A DNA stretch of 64,000 bases, taken from positions 1,294,001 to 1,358,000 of the forward strand of contig NZ_CP066356.1 in the NCBI RefSeq assembly GCF_023278185.1, read 5' to 3'. Positions within the stretch are counted from its first letter, which is position 1. Each line of letters begins with the position of its first letter. Made by a program: the position numbers and the translations under genes. The notes beneath the pieces are model-generated. The model was not told the DNA's origin. It searched no databases and saw only the letters and a list, made by a program, of their open reading frames with translations. Source of the DNA: Bradyrhizobium elkanii USDA 76 (GTDB lineage: Bacteria > Pseudomonadota > Alphaproteobacteria > Rhizobiales > Xanthobacteraceae). Shown here piece after piece: positions 1 to 7,836 of this stretch.

Positions 1-221
1 CCTATCTGATTCTCTTGTCGAGCAATGGCAAGGACGACAGGTTCTTCCGGGGCCGTTTACTCAAAACCAAATCTGCTTAACCCGAGAAAGGGACGAAGAC
101 CACGCAGGTTCGTGCTCGAGATCACTGTAGTGCGCATCGCGGATCAACCGTTAGCAAACAGCGAGGCCGTCGTATGCATCCGGCCAGCACCCTGGGTAGG
201 CGCACCGGTCTGCCGCGGCGC

Positions 222-362
222 TCAGGCAGCAGCAGCTTTGGACTGTTGGGTCTCCTTCCAATTCCACGGGAGCAGGTCTGCGACTCTGCTGACGGGGTGA
301 TCTGGAAGCTTGGCCAGCACGTCAGCGAGCCAGGCTTGCGGATCAACGTCGTTCATCTTGGC
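222..362 (-). pseudogene. IS66 TnpC C-terminal remnant
   Basis: The minus strand reads a piece of about 46 residues ending at a stop near 222, with DVDPQAWLADVLAKLPDHP followed by LLPWNW. This matches the conserved C-terminal tail of IS66-family TnpC transposases (the two complete TnpC proteins in this window end similarly with LTDVLERIVSGRT and a W-NWKAA motif). No catalytic domain precedes it. It is a short leftover of an old IS66 insertion. Confidence 0.6.
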
Positions 363-397
363 TGTTTATCCCGCCCGCCGAACTATGCCAAACGGAT

Positions 398-1477
398 TTA
401 GTATGGCACGCCGTTGTCGCGCTGGCACCGTCGATCGAGTGCAGGCAGCCCCATTCCATTCGGCGTAGTCTGATCGTTCAGAGCGTCTCGAGGAAGGCGA
501 GTAGGCGGTCGTTCGGCTGGAAGCGAGTTCGCTTGCCGCGCTCGTACGGCCTTGAGCTTCGCCAGGGCAGCTTCCTTGAGGGCGAGGTTGGCGTGCAGGT
601 ATGTCTGCGTCGTCTCGACCGATTCATGACCGAGCCACAGCGCGATCACGGAGCAGTCGACGCCGGCTTGCAGCATCGCAGCGCTGTGCCTCAGCACGTG
701 CGGTGACACGCTCTTGGCTTCAAAGACGGGCAACTCTTGTGAGCGACACGAACATCCTTTCCCAGCAGGGACTGGACGCTGTCGGCACTGAGCCGGCCCC
801 CCATGCGCACTCCGCTGACCACACTCGCTCGGCGTGCGCTCCAGGCATGGCTCAAGGAACCGTGGAAAGGAGCAACAGCGTTGTTCCCCAACGTGGGACA
901 GCATCCCGGTCAAGGCTAGTCAGCTCGGAGAGGCGTAAGCCCGTCTGGGCCGCGACCAGCAGCAAGGTGTGATCACGGCGGCCAAGCCACGTCGTTCGAT
1001 CGGGCGCTGCGAGAACCGCCTCGATCTCGGGGCGCGTTAGGAAGTGCAGCTGTCGCTTATCCGGTCGACTCCTTCCGCCCTTTACCGACGCATCGTACGT
1101 GTGCGCCAGACCCGAGGTTCCGATCCTTCTTCAGGTTCGTGTCCTTCGACGAGCCGGCACACAGTGCGCTGATCCAGCGCGTGCTCGCCATACCGAGCAA
1201 GCGCCACGATGGCGGTCAGACGCAGGTTACGCGTCTTCGCGCTGGCGCCGCGCTTTACCTCGAGATCGGTTAGGAACGCGCCGATGAACGTTGCGTCCAA
1301 ATCGGTGAGCGCCAAGGCCGATGGGGGCTTCCGCAGCTGCACCTGTGCGAACAAGAACAGCAGCCGGAACGTGTCCCTGTAGGAGGCGATCGTGTTGGCG
1401 CTAACATTGCGCTGGCGCATGAGGCGCTCGGTGAAGAAGCGCTCGATCAACGTGGCGACATTGCAGGCAGGCTTCAT
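398..1477 (-). pseudogene. Broken tyrosine recombinase (second gene of a recombinase-in-trio remnant)
   Basis: The ATG at 1477 opens a frame with a SAM-like core-binding domain (LIERFFTERLMRQRNVSANTI start, then TRNLRLTAIVALARYGEHA) that runs to 1082. The catalytic domain follows in other frames: TLLLVAAQTGLRLSEL near 900-960, and at the C-terminus HVLRHSAAMLQAG, LGHESVETTQTYLHA, giving the HxxR, LGH and Tyr elements of a phage-integrase catalytic domain. At least two frameshifts separate the parts, so no active enzyme is made. The start overlaps the upstream recombinase stop as ATGA, the arrangement seen in recombinase-in-trio (RIT) elements. Confidence 0.7.
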
Positions 1478-2020
1478 GGCGTCACCTCCCACCGCCGATC
1501 GAGACGCCGCGCCGCTTCTTCCATCAACTCGGTGGCAGGCCGAGAGATACCAGTAGGTCACGCACGCAGGCGTGGCCGAGGTAAGTGGAGAGCACTGGGA
1601 GTTGCTGCTCGACGTCCTTGCCTTCGCGATACCAGTCGAACAGCGTCTGGATGGCGAGGCGATGACGGAAGTCGTGCACGCGTGGCCCGGTACGATCACC
1701 TGGGCGCCGCAGCCCGACCTCTCGGGACAATCGCCAGAAGACGCGATGAACGTACTGGTGCAGCAAGCGGCCTCCCTGTTCGGCAACGAAGAAGGTCGAG
1801 CCGCAGCGTGATCCGAGCATCGCGTCGGGCCGGTGAGCGTAGTCGCGCAACGCGGTTCGCGTCGTCGGATGCAATGGCACGAGCCGCGACTTGCCGAACT
1901 TGGTCAGCCGGTCCGTCAGCACGCCGGCGTCGAGGTCGACGTCATCACGCTCCAGGCCCATCGCCTCGGATAGCCCAGCGAGCGGCGCGGAGAAAGAGTT
2001 CCCGGAATGCTACGGGCGCC
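1474..2020 (-). pseudogene. Broken tyrosine recombinase (first gene, N-terminally truncated)
   Basis: The minus strand shows LAGLSEAMGLERDDVDLD, then RVHDFRHRLAIQTL and YLGHACV, which are the Arg-box, HxxR and LGH regions of an integrase catalytic domain. The expected Tyr segment TYWYLSA lies in another frame near 1560, and the true tail ELMEEAARRLDRRWEVTP lies in a third frame and ends in a TGA that overlaps the next gene's ATG. Sequence upstream of about 2020 no longer matches the family, so the N-terminal half is missing. Truncation and frameshifts make this a dead RIT-type gene. Confidence 0.65.
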
Positions 2021-2060
2021 GCCGACCTTCGCGTTCAGCCCCGTCTCACGGGTGTTTGGC

Positions 2061-2074
2061 GGCTCCGGATTTGC
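2061..2074 (+). promoter_or_regulatory. Sigma54-type -24/-12 element upstream of the 88-aa gene
   Basis: GGCTCC-GGAT-TTGC has GG and GC separated by exactly 10 nt and a perfect -12 TTGCA, about 42 bp before the ATG at 2116. The -24 half is weak (CGGC rather than TGGC). The element is conserved as GGCTTCGAATTTGCA upstream of the paralogue at 52325, which supports it more than either match alone. Confidence 0.5.
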
Positions 2075-2115
2075 AGGGCTCGGCAGCCATAGTTGACGCC
2101 AGGGAGCGCAACAAA

Positions 2116-2382
2116 ATGGATGGTTGGATAGTGACAGTCGCTGTCTTCAAGGAAGAAGTCGACGACGACGAAGCTTTCAGGCATATAACTTACGTGGTTG
2201 CCGTCGCCGATCCGGCGGAAGCGATGAGGATGACCTTAGCAGACTGCGGCGCAAAGGCCGCAATGCTCAACTGCCCGATCGAAGAGGAGCAGTTACTAAG
2301 ACTTGGCGTGAAGCCCGGCGAGCTTGTCATTGTACACGAGGACGCGATCGGCCCGATCATCTCGCGCCCTCGTCGTCACTAA
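2116..2382 (+). CDS. Small protein, family X (88 aa), function unknown
   Basis: This 88-aa protein begins MDGWIVTVAVFKEEVDDDEAF, continues with TYVVAVADPAEAMRMT, and ends with a basic tail SRPRRH. No known domain was recognised. Two paralogues are present here: a 91-aa protein at 3015 (same MISVGVV...TYAVAMANQAEAV...GELVAIHDD pattern) and an 87-aa copy split by IS21 (49408-52325). The pattern is beta-rich and cytosolic, with no signal peptide or transmembrane segment. A sigma54-like element lies 42 bp upstream, and two strong sigma54 promoters with leaders follow downstream. Family conservation across three copies argues that it is a real gene. Inference: a nitrogen-fixation or symbiosis-regulated accessory protein. 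Confidence 0.75.
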   Translation: MDGWIVTVAVFKEEVDDDEAFRHITYVVAVADPAEAMRMTLADCGAKAAMLNCPIEEEQLLRLGVKPGELVIVHEDAIGPIISRPRRH

Positions 2383-2515
2383 TGCGGCACGTCTGATCTC
2401 ATTCAGCCGTGTCCGGTTCATGACGTTGGGATCCGGAAGCCGCCGCTCGCGCGAGCAGTCAGTCTGCACAAGGTATGAAAGTGCCCCGTCTGCTTCTCTG
2501 CGCAATGTGACCGTC

Positions 2516-2530
2516 TGGCACGTGGGTTGC
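2516..2530 (+). promoter_or_regulatory. Sigma54 promoter, module A
   Basis: TGGCAC-GTGGG-TTGC is a perfect -24/-12 consensus with GG and GC exactly 10 nt apart. Predicted transcription start is near 2541. A TGT-N10-ACG sequence at 2410-2425, one base from the NifA activator site TGT-N10-ACA, lies about 95 bp upstream, the usual distance. The same promoter and the downstream TGAG are repeated in module B 201 bp further on. Confidence 0.8.
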
Positions 2531-2540
2531 TGAGCCAGGT

Positions 2541-2641
2541 ACGGCTTGGTTCGCTTATGAATGATCCTCGTGAGGGCCAAGCCTGTTCGCGGCGCGACGG
2601 CGTGCGGGCGGTGGCCGTCAGCAGCCGCCCGCACGCTTTTT
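2541..2641 (+). ncRNA. Putative sigma54-dependent small RNA, module A
   Basis: Transcription from the promoter at 2516 would give an RNA of about 100 nt ending at the terminator at 2600-2641. It contains no convincing ORF. It can form a first stem GGCTTGG (2543-2549) with CCAAGCC (2576-2582), and then the terminator stem. Its 5' part is homologous to modules B, C and D. Small RNA status is an inference from promoter, length and terminator; expression is untested. Confidence 0.5.
2600..2641 (+). terminator. Intrinsic terminator, module A
   Basis: A perfect 12-bp stem (GCGTGCGGGCGG at 2600-2611 with CCGCCCGCACGC at 2625-2636) encloses a 13-nt loop and is followed at once by TTTTT. This is a textbook rho-independent terminator. 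Confidence 0.8.
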
Positions 2642-2716
2642 CGTCGTTTCGGCCCCTAGCCCCGCTGTGCTGTGTCGATTACTCACCGCTTATCTCTGCA
2701 TTGCATAGTGACCATC

Positions 2717-2731
2717 TGGCACGCGAGTTGC
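2717..2731 (+). promoter_or_regulatory. Sigma54 promoter, module B
   Basis: TGGCAC-GCGAG-TTGC again fits the -24/-12 consensus exactly, with predicted start near 2742. It lies in a stretch alignable with module A (GTGACC-TCTGGCACG then TTGCTGAG). No clear TGT-N10-ACA was found within 120 bp upstream. Confidence 0.8.
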
Positions 2732-2741
2732 TGAGAGGCTT

Positions 2742-2833
2742 ACGGTTTGGCTGTTCTATCCTCACGCAACCCCAGACAGTCAAGCTTGGCGTAGCAAACT
2801 TCGTGCGGGTGGTTCCCGCCCGCACGTCTTTTT
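2742..2833 (+). ncRNA. Conserved leader or small RNA, module B
   Basis: This is about 90 nt from the predicted start to a terminator-like hairpin. The segment ATCCTCACGC..CCCAGACAG..AAGC..CTTCGTGCGGGTGG recurs in modules C and D on the minus strand. Because a small ORF with its own GGAG lies 20 nt after the hairpin, this may be an attenuated leader rather than a free small RNA. Confidence 0.45.
2802..2833 (+). terminator. Terminator or attenuator hairpin, module B
   Basis: CGTGCGGG (2802-2809) pairs with CCCGCACG (2819-2826) and is followed by TCTTTTT. The short ORF at 2855 starts 22 nt further on, so read-through or regulated termination would control it. Confidence 0.7.
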
Positions 2834-2854
2834 CGTAGCCGTGGAGATCATGGC

Positions 2855-3001
2855 ATGACACGTGAAGAGGCTTTGAAGAACGCTATAGCAGCGCTCAGGG
2901 GATGGTCGGAGGGAAAGATCGAAACCGGCGCTGTACTGGCCGCGATTGCGGAGCTTATGGCGACTGGGCCGCCGCCTCGAAAACAGAAGCTCTTTTCATA
3001 G
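2855..3001 (+). CDS. Microprotein (48 aa), family Y
   Basis: The ORF starts MTREEALKNAIAALRGWSEG and ends PPPRKQKLFS. It has one amphipathic helical region and no Cys or transmembrane segment; the family is not known to me. Homologous frames occur after leader modules C (EEALKNTIEALTQWSQEK, ending in a PPPRRRPKQKL-type tail) and D (RALDYAIEALKK, then a stop, then SQEKIATS). That conservation supports a translated gene. GGAG lies upstream of the ATG, and the next gene starts 13 nt after the stop, so the two form an operon behind the module B promoter. Confidence 0.6.
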   Translation: MTREEALKNAIAALRGWSEGKIETGAVLAAIAELMATGPPPRKQKLFS

Positions 3002-3014
3002 GCCAGAAACTGAG

Positions 3015-3290
3015 ATGGCAGCAGGATGGATGATTTCGGTCGGCGTAGTCAAAGACGGCAAGGTTCGATATGTGACCTATGCCGTCGCAATGGCTAATCA
3101 GGCGGAAGCTGTGAAAGCTTCATTGGCGGCCAGCGGCGGTGAAGCAACGATCGTGAATTCCGAACTCCGCGAAGCGCATTTGAAGGGCCTTGGCCTAAAG
3201 ACTGGCGAGCTTGTGGCCATACACGATGATCGAAATGATCCGCTGATGTCGCGCACTTGGCGCCCTGTCCGACCGCGCGACACAAATTAG
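3015..3290 (+). CDS. Small protein, family X paralogue (91 aa)
   Basis: MAAGWMISVGVVKDGKVR begins a 91-aa protein that aligns with the 88-aa protein at 2116 over its whole length: YVTYAVAMANQAEAVKASLA, then GLGLKTGELVAIHDD, ending with a longer basic tail. It is probably cotranscribed with the 48-aa microprotein from the sigma54 promoter at 2717. Function is unknown. The tail after IHDD has diverged from the SRPRRH ending of the other two copies. Confidence 0.7.
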   Translation: MAAGWMISVGVVKDGKVRYVTYAVAMANQAEAVKASLAASGGEATIVNSELREAHLKGLGLKTGELVAIHDDRNDPLMSRTWRPVRPRDTN

Positions 3291-3366
3291 CGGGCAACCG
3301 CCAGGATCAGCCTCTTTGCTGGCGGCATTTAGTCAATGCTCTTGAGTAGGTCCAGCAGCTTAGGCC

Positions 3367-4761
3367 GAGCTATGCCTGAATCTGGGTGACGGAGCCGATC
3401 AGGCGGCGTGGCTTTGCTGGGTCGGAATGACCTCGATGCCGTCGGCGAATCTGACACCAGCGATGATCTTGGGCAACTGATTTGTTCCTTTCAATCGGCG
3501 CCAGGTTTTGGACGCAGCATCGATGAGCTTGAACACCATCAGCTTCGCGGTCTGCGGCGACAGCGATCCTTTGGTCCGAACCGTCCGGTGCCGCACCGTG
3601 GCGAACACGCTTTCGATTGGATTGGTGGTTCGCAAGTGGATCCAATGCTCCGCAGGGAAGTCATAGAACGCCAGCAGATCGTCGCGATCCTTGGCCAGGC
3701 AATCAACTGCGCGCGCATATTTTGCACCGTATTTCTCGGCGAAGGCTTCGAGTGCAAGCTCCGCGGCAGCTCGGCTCGGCGCCATGCAGATGTCCTGCAA
3801 AGCCTTCTTCATGCCGCTCTGCACGGAGCTCGGAACCTTGTTGAGCACGTTGACGGTCTTGTGCTGCCAGCAGCGCTGCCGCCGCGTGCCGGGGAAGACT
3901 TCGTCCAGCGCCTTCCAGAAGCCGAGTGCGCCGTCGCCGACCGCCAGTTCTGGCGCGACCTGCAGTCCGCGCCGACGAATGTCGATCAGAAGCTCGCGCC
4001 AGCTCTGGGCGCTCTCGCGCACGCCGACCTGGAAGCCGATCAACTCCTTCTTGCCCTCGGGCGTCGCGCCGATCAAAACCAGCATGCATTCGCTGTGGTC
4101 CTCCATCCGGGCCTGCAGGAAGACGCCGTCGGCCCAGACGTAGACATAGCGCCGGGCCGACAGATCGCGGTTCTGCCAGCGCTCGTACTCGCCCTGCCAT
4201 TGCGCCTTCAGGCCCGAGATCACCGATGGCGACAGGTTCGGTGCATCCTTGCCGAGCAGCGCCGAAAGCGCTTCCTGGAAATCGCCGGTCGAGATGCCGC
4301 GCAAATAGAGGATCGGCAGCAGGGCATCCAGGCTCTTCGTCCGCCGCGCCCACAGCGGCAGGATCGCCGAGGTGAAGCGGATCCGATCAGCTCCGGCCGC
4401 ACCGCGGTCTCTGACCTTGGGCCGGGCGACCTCGATCGCGCCGATCCCCGTGGCAATCTTACGCGCAGGGCCAAAGCCGTGCCGCACCACCCTGGCACGG
4501 CCATCCGGCAGCTTCAGCTCCGCCGTCGTCTCCAGAAATGCCTGCAGTTCGATCTCGACGGCCCGGGCGAGCAACTCACGGGCTCCGTTCCGCAGAATTT
4601 CTGTCAGTGGATCGTCAACCGCAGACGGCTGACGAAAGGGCAGGATGTTGGTAGTCTCGTTCATGGCGTATCGCTCTCCTCGAGAGGTTCTGGCAGGCTC
4701 GACACCCGCCTCGATACGCCGCCTCTCTCAACCCGTCATCACCCACTTTCCCGCATAGCTC
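3367..4761 (-). mobile_element. IS256-family insertion sequence, complete (copy 1)
   Basis: The ends are inverted: left GAGCTATGCCTGAATCTGGGT, right (reverse complement) GAGCTATGCGGGAAAGTGGG. A perfect 9-bp target duplication GCTTAGGCC flanks the element (3358-3366 and 4762-4770), typical for IS256. Total length is 1395 bp with one transposase gene. A related copy lies at 47111-48507. Confidence 0.9.
3399..4664 (-). CDS. IS256-family transposase
   Basis: The 421-aa mutator-type transposase has the DDE landmarks: YVYVWADGVFLQARM (first Asp), LAVGDGALGFWKAL with a following CWQHKT, and NPIESVFATVRHRT near the C-terminus (Glu). It begins MNETTNILPFRQPS. It catalyses cut-and-paste or copy-out transposition of its own element. 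Length and motifs are intact, so it may be active. It is diverged from but clearly homologous to the 422-aa copy at 47142. Confidence 0.93.
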   Translation of the reverse strand: MNETTNILPFRQPSAVDDPLTEILRNGARELLARAVEIELQAFLETTAELKLPDGRARVVRHGFGPARKIATGIGAIEVARPKVRDRGAAGADRIRFTSAILPLWARRTKSLDALLPILYLRGISTGDFQEALSALLGKDAPNLSPSVISGLKAQWQGEYERWQNRDLSARRYVYVWADGVFLQARMEDHSECMLVLIGATPEGKKELIGFQVGVRESAQSWRELLIDIRRRGLQVAPELAVGDGALGFWKALDEVFPGTRRQRCWQHKTVNVLNKVPSSVQSGMKKALQDICMAPSRAAAELALEAFAEKYGAKYARAVDCLAKDRDDLLAFYDFPAEHWIHLRTTNPIESVFATVRHRTVRTKGSLSPQTAKLMVFKLIDAASKTWRRLKGTNQLPKIIAGVRFADGIEVIPTQQSHAA

Positions 4762-4933
4762 GCTTAGGCCACGCCGTAGTCATAACGAATGCGATCTTAT
4801 CCTTGGGAAGAACAAGACGGGATGAAATCTCGTCAAGCGTGATTTTCCCGGCTGCATTCAGGGCAAAGAATTGATCTCGGGCTTCCTCTGGGAATAGCAC
4901 TGCCATCACTTGATACTCAGCCCACTGGTCCTT

Positions 4934-5226
4934 ATGGCAGGGAAGATCAGCGTGCGCGCAAAGCGCGAGATCACATCAGCGCTGGCCGAGCGCTATCGGT
5001 CGAGCGGGCGGCTCGAGAAGGGACGGAGCCTGGACGAGCTGTGCGCCGTTACGGGGTGGCATCCCAAGCATACGGTACGTGCGCTTCGGCCACGCGGGAC
5101 AGTTGGGCCGGGCAAGGTCGAGACACCGCAAGAGCGCAAGCGTAGATATGGCGCGAACGGTCAAGGACACGATGACGGCGCTGTGGGAGGCGTCGGATCA
5201 GGTGTGCGGCAGGGCACAAGGCGCTA
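4934..5226 (+). pseudogene. N-terminal fragment of an integrase-type transposase
   Basis: MAGKISVRAKREITSALAER opens a helix-turn-helix type N-terminus (LDELCAVTGWHPKHTVRAL) common in rhizobial integrase-like transposases. After RKRRYGA the frame is lost; the family continuation TVKDTMTALWEASDQVCG lies in another frame. There is no catalytic domain. Confidence 0.55.
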
Positions 5227-5529
5227 GGTGAGTTTCTGTGACCCACTTCGCCACCACGCTTTTTCACTGCCATGTCCCAGCACTGTCGCTGAAACCTGCC
5301 AACCTACAGCTCCCACGCTGCAACGGGAGTACATCTCTTCCAGATAACGTGTGGCGCTGGTAGATTCTCGCGACGTTGGGGCGAAACTGCCCAAGAGGTG
5401 ATTGAGCAGTTTCTCGATGAACCTCTTCCACACGAGCCGAGAATTGCGCTCGGCTCACAACCTCAAGAGGAGGCGATCGAGAGTGATGAACAAGAAGCGG
5501 ATCAGCGTAGAGGCGCGGCCGGCGATCCT

Positions 5530-6020
5530 TTCGCGCGTTCGTCGCCTATGGCGAAGCCGCAGCAAAGGCCTTGCCGTATGCGGTACGGGTCGCGGATCGT
5601 TGGCATCTAATGGAGAACGCCGGCCGAGCCTTCCTTGATGCCGTCCGAAAATCGATGCGTCAGATGCGCGCCGTCATCGGCGCGACGACGATCGATCCCA
5701 AGCTGCTCACAGCCGCCGAGCGCCTCCAGTATGAGGGCTATCTGCGCCGCGAGGAGACTAATGCAGCCATCCTGACTCTGTCGAAGAATGGCATACCTAT
5801 CGAGTAGCTGGTACGCCAGACCGGCCATAGCAGGAAGCTCGTACGGCAGGTAGTCCGCGGCGACCGCAACGATGTCTTTCGGACCCGGCAAAGTTCGTTG
5901 GACTTGAATTTGCCATGGCTCGATGATCAGTGTGCGACCGGCTGTCGAAACGGGACTGAACTTTGGCGCCGCCTAGTCGACGCTGCACCAAACCTGCGTA
6001 AGAGCCAATATTGCAAGCCG
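5530..6020 (+). pseudogene. ISL3-family transposase remnant
   Basis: The frame reads AVRVADRWHLMENAGRAFLD and RLQYEGYLRREETNAAI, meets an amber stop at 5805-5807, and continues in the same frame with LVRQTGHSRKLVRQVVRG, VFRTRQSSL and WATGCRNGTELWRRL-like sequence. These are the middle and C-terminal parts of ISL3-family transposases. The N-terminal zinc-finger region and the C-terminal end are missing. Confidence 0.6.
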
Positions 6021-6412
6021 GATGACACTTTATGGAGCCCTGCCTCTAAAGAGGGCTACACGAGGACCCGTTGTCGTCGTAAGAACGGCAAGGGTGGTCT
6101 GGCAAACCTTAAATCTGACCAAGAGAACCGTCTTTCTGTGGAAAGTGTTCCTCTTCCATGAGCCAAATGAAAATCGATGCCATACTCGCCCGGAACGAGA
6201 GGCCTGCTCAATTTACAGTTTGTGGTCAGCGCATGGCAGCGAAACCCAAATGTCGTTGGCGGTAGTTTCAGGCCGACGGAAACGTCTCCTTCTTGGCCGC
6301 TGCGTGGACAAAGGATGCGTACCTTTGCGAACGGCTGACCACGCCGAGCCCACCTGGACGTTGCCTGCCGGCAGGTTATCGCATCGAACGTCAGAGGCTT
6401 CGATGCTGCTGC
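6021..6412. other. No recognisable gene
   Basis: Open frames cross this stretch but none shows a family motif, a good ribosome site or consistent codon use. It probably contains decayed island DNA between the ISL3 remnant and the phosphopantetheinyl transferase pseudogene. Confidence 0.4.
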
Positions 6413-7184
6413 TCAAGTCCTTGTCGTCGCCTTGCCGGACCAATCGCCTTGGTGGTCCCAGCGACTGTTATGCGCTTTCTTCCAATGCCTGGTTGAAAAC
6501 CGCATGGAGTGCCGCGCAGGCAATGGCGCCTGCGCGGCCCATGCACCCACAAAGGTGGAATCGGGTTCCAACTCTTCGAGGGTCCATTCCGGCATCGCCT
6601 GGCCGTTCGAGGGACTTGGGTGTGCGGCCACTCGATCTCGCAACGGCGAGGGCTGATGGACAGGCCGATGCCGGAGGCCTTCAGCACGTTCGCAACAGCG
6701 ATGAGCGTTGCGCGCAGGCGACAGCGCCCCCCAACGCGCGTGTTCCGATTCACTGAGCACCGCGATCGCCATGGAACTGATGTCGCCTCGGCGATCGATC
6801 GGCTCGATGTCGACTCCTACGTCCCCACCGCGCGCGATGCCTATCAGGCATCGGCGTCCGCCATGCGACAGGCTGAAGTGGATCGGCGGCAACGCGCGGT
6901 AGGACGGCGCGCGGCTTGCCGAAGCGGCTGGTGGCGAAGACCAGATCGGCGGCGCTGATGTGGACGCAGGCCTGCAGCACCTGCCGCAAGGCGGCATGCG
7001 CGACGATGTAGCGCCGGCGGCGTTCATCCGCCCGGTGGCCGGCCGCGACCATGCGCTCCGCATCGGAAAGCACCGGCAGCAGCCGGCCGGTGTCGCAGGC
7101 ACCATCCAGCTCGACCAGCCACAGGTGCACGTCGCCGCGCCCGAGCGCAGGCGCGACATCGGTAGGTCGGGCGGTGGGCCACAT
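6413..7184 (-). pseudogene. 4'-phosphopantetheinyl transferase (Sfp-type), frameshifted
   Basis: From ATG 7184 the minus strand reads DVHLWLVELDGA, RRRYIVAHAALRQVL and FATSRFGKPRA. It then changes frame to PIHFSLSHGG and DVGVDIEPIDRRGD (the Mg-binding GVDIE motif), changes again to VLKASGIGLSISP (normally part of the WTxKEAxxKAxGxGL motif), and ends WTLEELEPDSTFVGA. At least three frameshifts make it non-functional. Intact enzymes of this family transfer phosphopantetheine to carrier proteins of NRPS or PKS systems. It starts 12 bp after a thioesterase remnant, consistent with a former biosynthetic operon. Confidence 0.75.
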
Positions 7185-7196
7185 CGCGTGCTATCG

Positions 7197-7560
7197 TTAG
7201 CGAGGCATCGCGCGCAGCACCGGCCTGAGCGTCGACACCACGAGGTCGATTAACACCGGCAAAGACTTGCGAAAGTAGAAGTGGCCGCCGGGAAGCAGCA
7301 CGGGCACGAATGCGTGCACGTGGCTTGCCCATCGCTCGAGAAGGTCCGGGCGCACGACGGGATCGTCCTCGCCGCCCAGCAGCGTCGTCGGGCAGGCAAG
7401 GCGCACGGGAGCTTCGGGACGATAGGTCTCCAAGATCTCGACGTCCGCCCGCATCGGCTTGATCAACGCGCTCATCATCTCCGGGTCATTGATCACCGCC
7501 TCGGGTATCCGTCGTAGTGTCGTAATGACCAATCCGGGCGATGAAGTCGGGGTCGGTCAG
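7197..7560 (-). pseudogene. Type II thioesterase, C-terminal fragment
   Basis: The minus strand reads LRRIPEAVINDPEMMSALIK, MRADVEILETYRP, CPTTLLGGEDDPV (region of the catalytic Asp) and LLPGGHFYFRKS (catalytic His). This is the C-terminal third of a GrsT/EntH-like editing thioesterase. The nucleophile GxSxG half is gone; sequence upstream of 7530 is out of frame. It lies just before the phosphopantetheinyl transferase pseudogene on the same strand. Confidence 0.7.
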
Positions 7561-7836
7561 CCGCGTCGCACTCCCTCGGCGCGCCCGGCCGATTCCGTTC
7601 ACTCGCGTTCCCACAGATTGCAGACCCCGCGGATTTGCCACTGGATCCAACGTCACATTCCAAAGTCGATCGCGACGATGCGACGGCGGCTCGCCCGACC
7701 GCTGTTGAGTTCGTCCAATCCACAGACCACCCTTGTGACGCAGTAAGACTAAATGTGGCGTTGAGTATGGTACCGTCGCGCACGTCTTATTTGTGTCCGA
7801 CGTAATCTTTCACAAACTGGCCCCTGTCCGCCGCTG

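Larger units (their letters stand above)
3329..4906 (-). pseudogene. 57-aa gene split by the IS256 element
   Basis: Removing the IS256 element (3367-4761) and one 9-bp duplicate restores one uninterrupted minus-strand frame from ATG 4906 to a TAA at 3329: 145 + 29 nt = 58 codons. It begins MAVLFPEEARDQFFALNAAG, includes GKITLDEISSRLVLP, and ends WPKLLDLLKSID. The exact in-frame restoration shows that this was a gene. No family is recognised. The break falls about ten codons before the end, so the truncated product could still be made with a foreign tail. Confidence 0.55.

Noticed and set aside
1532..2092. Plus-strand ORFs across the recombinase remnant
   Set aside because: Recombinase motifs lie on the minus strand; the plus frames have none.
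3408..4874. Long plus-strand ORF (488 codons) opposite the IS256 transposase
   Set aside because: It is the antisense shadow of a GC-rich transposase gene; no motif, and the minus-strand protein is unambiguous.
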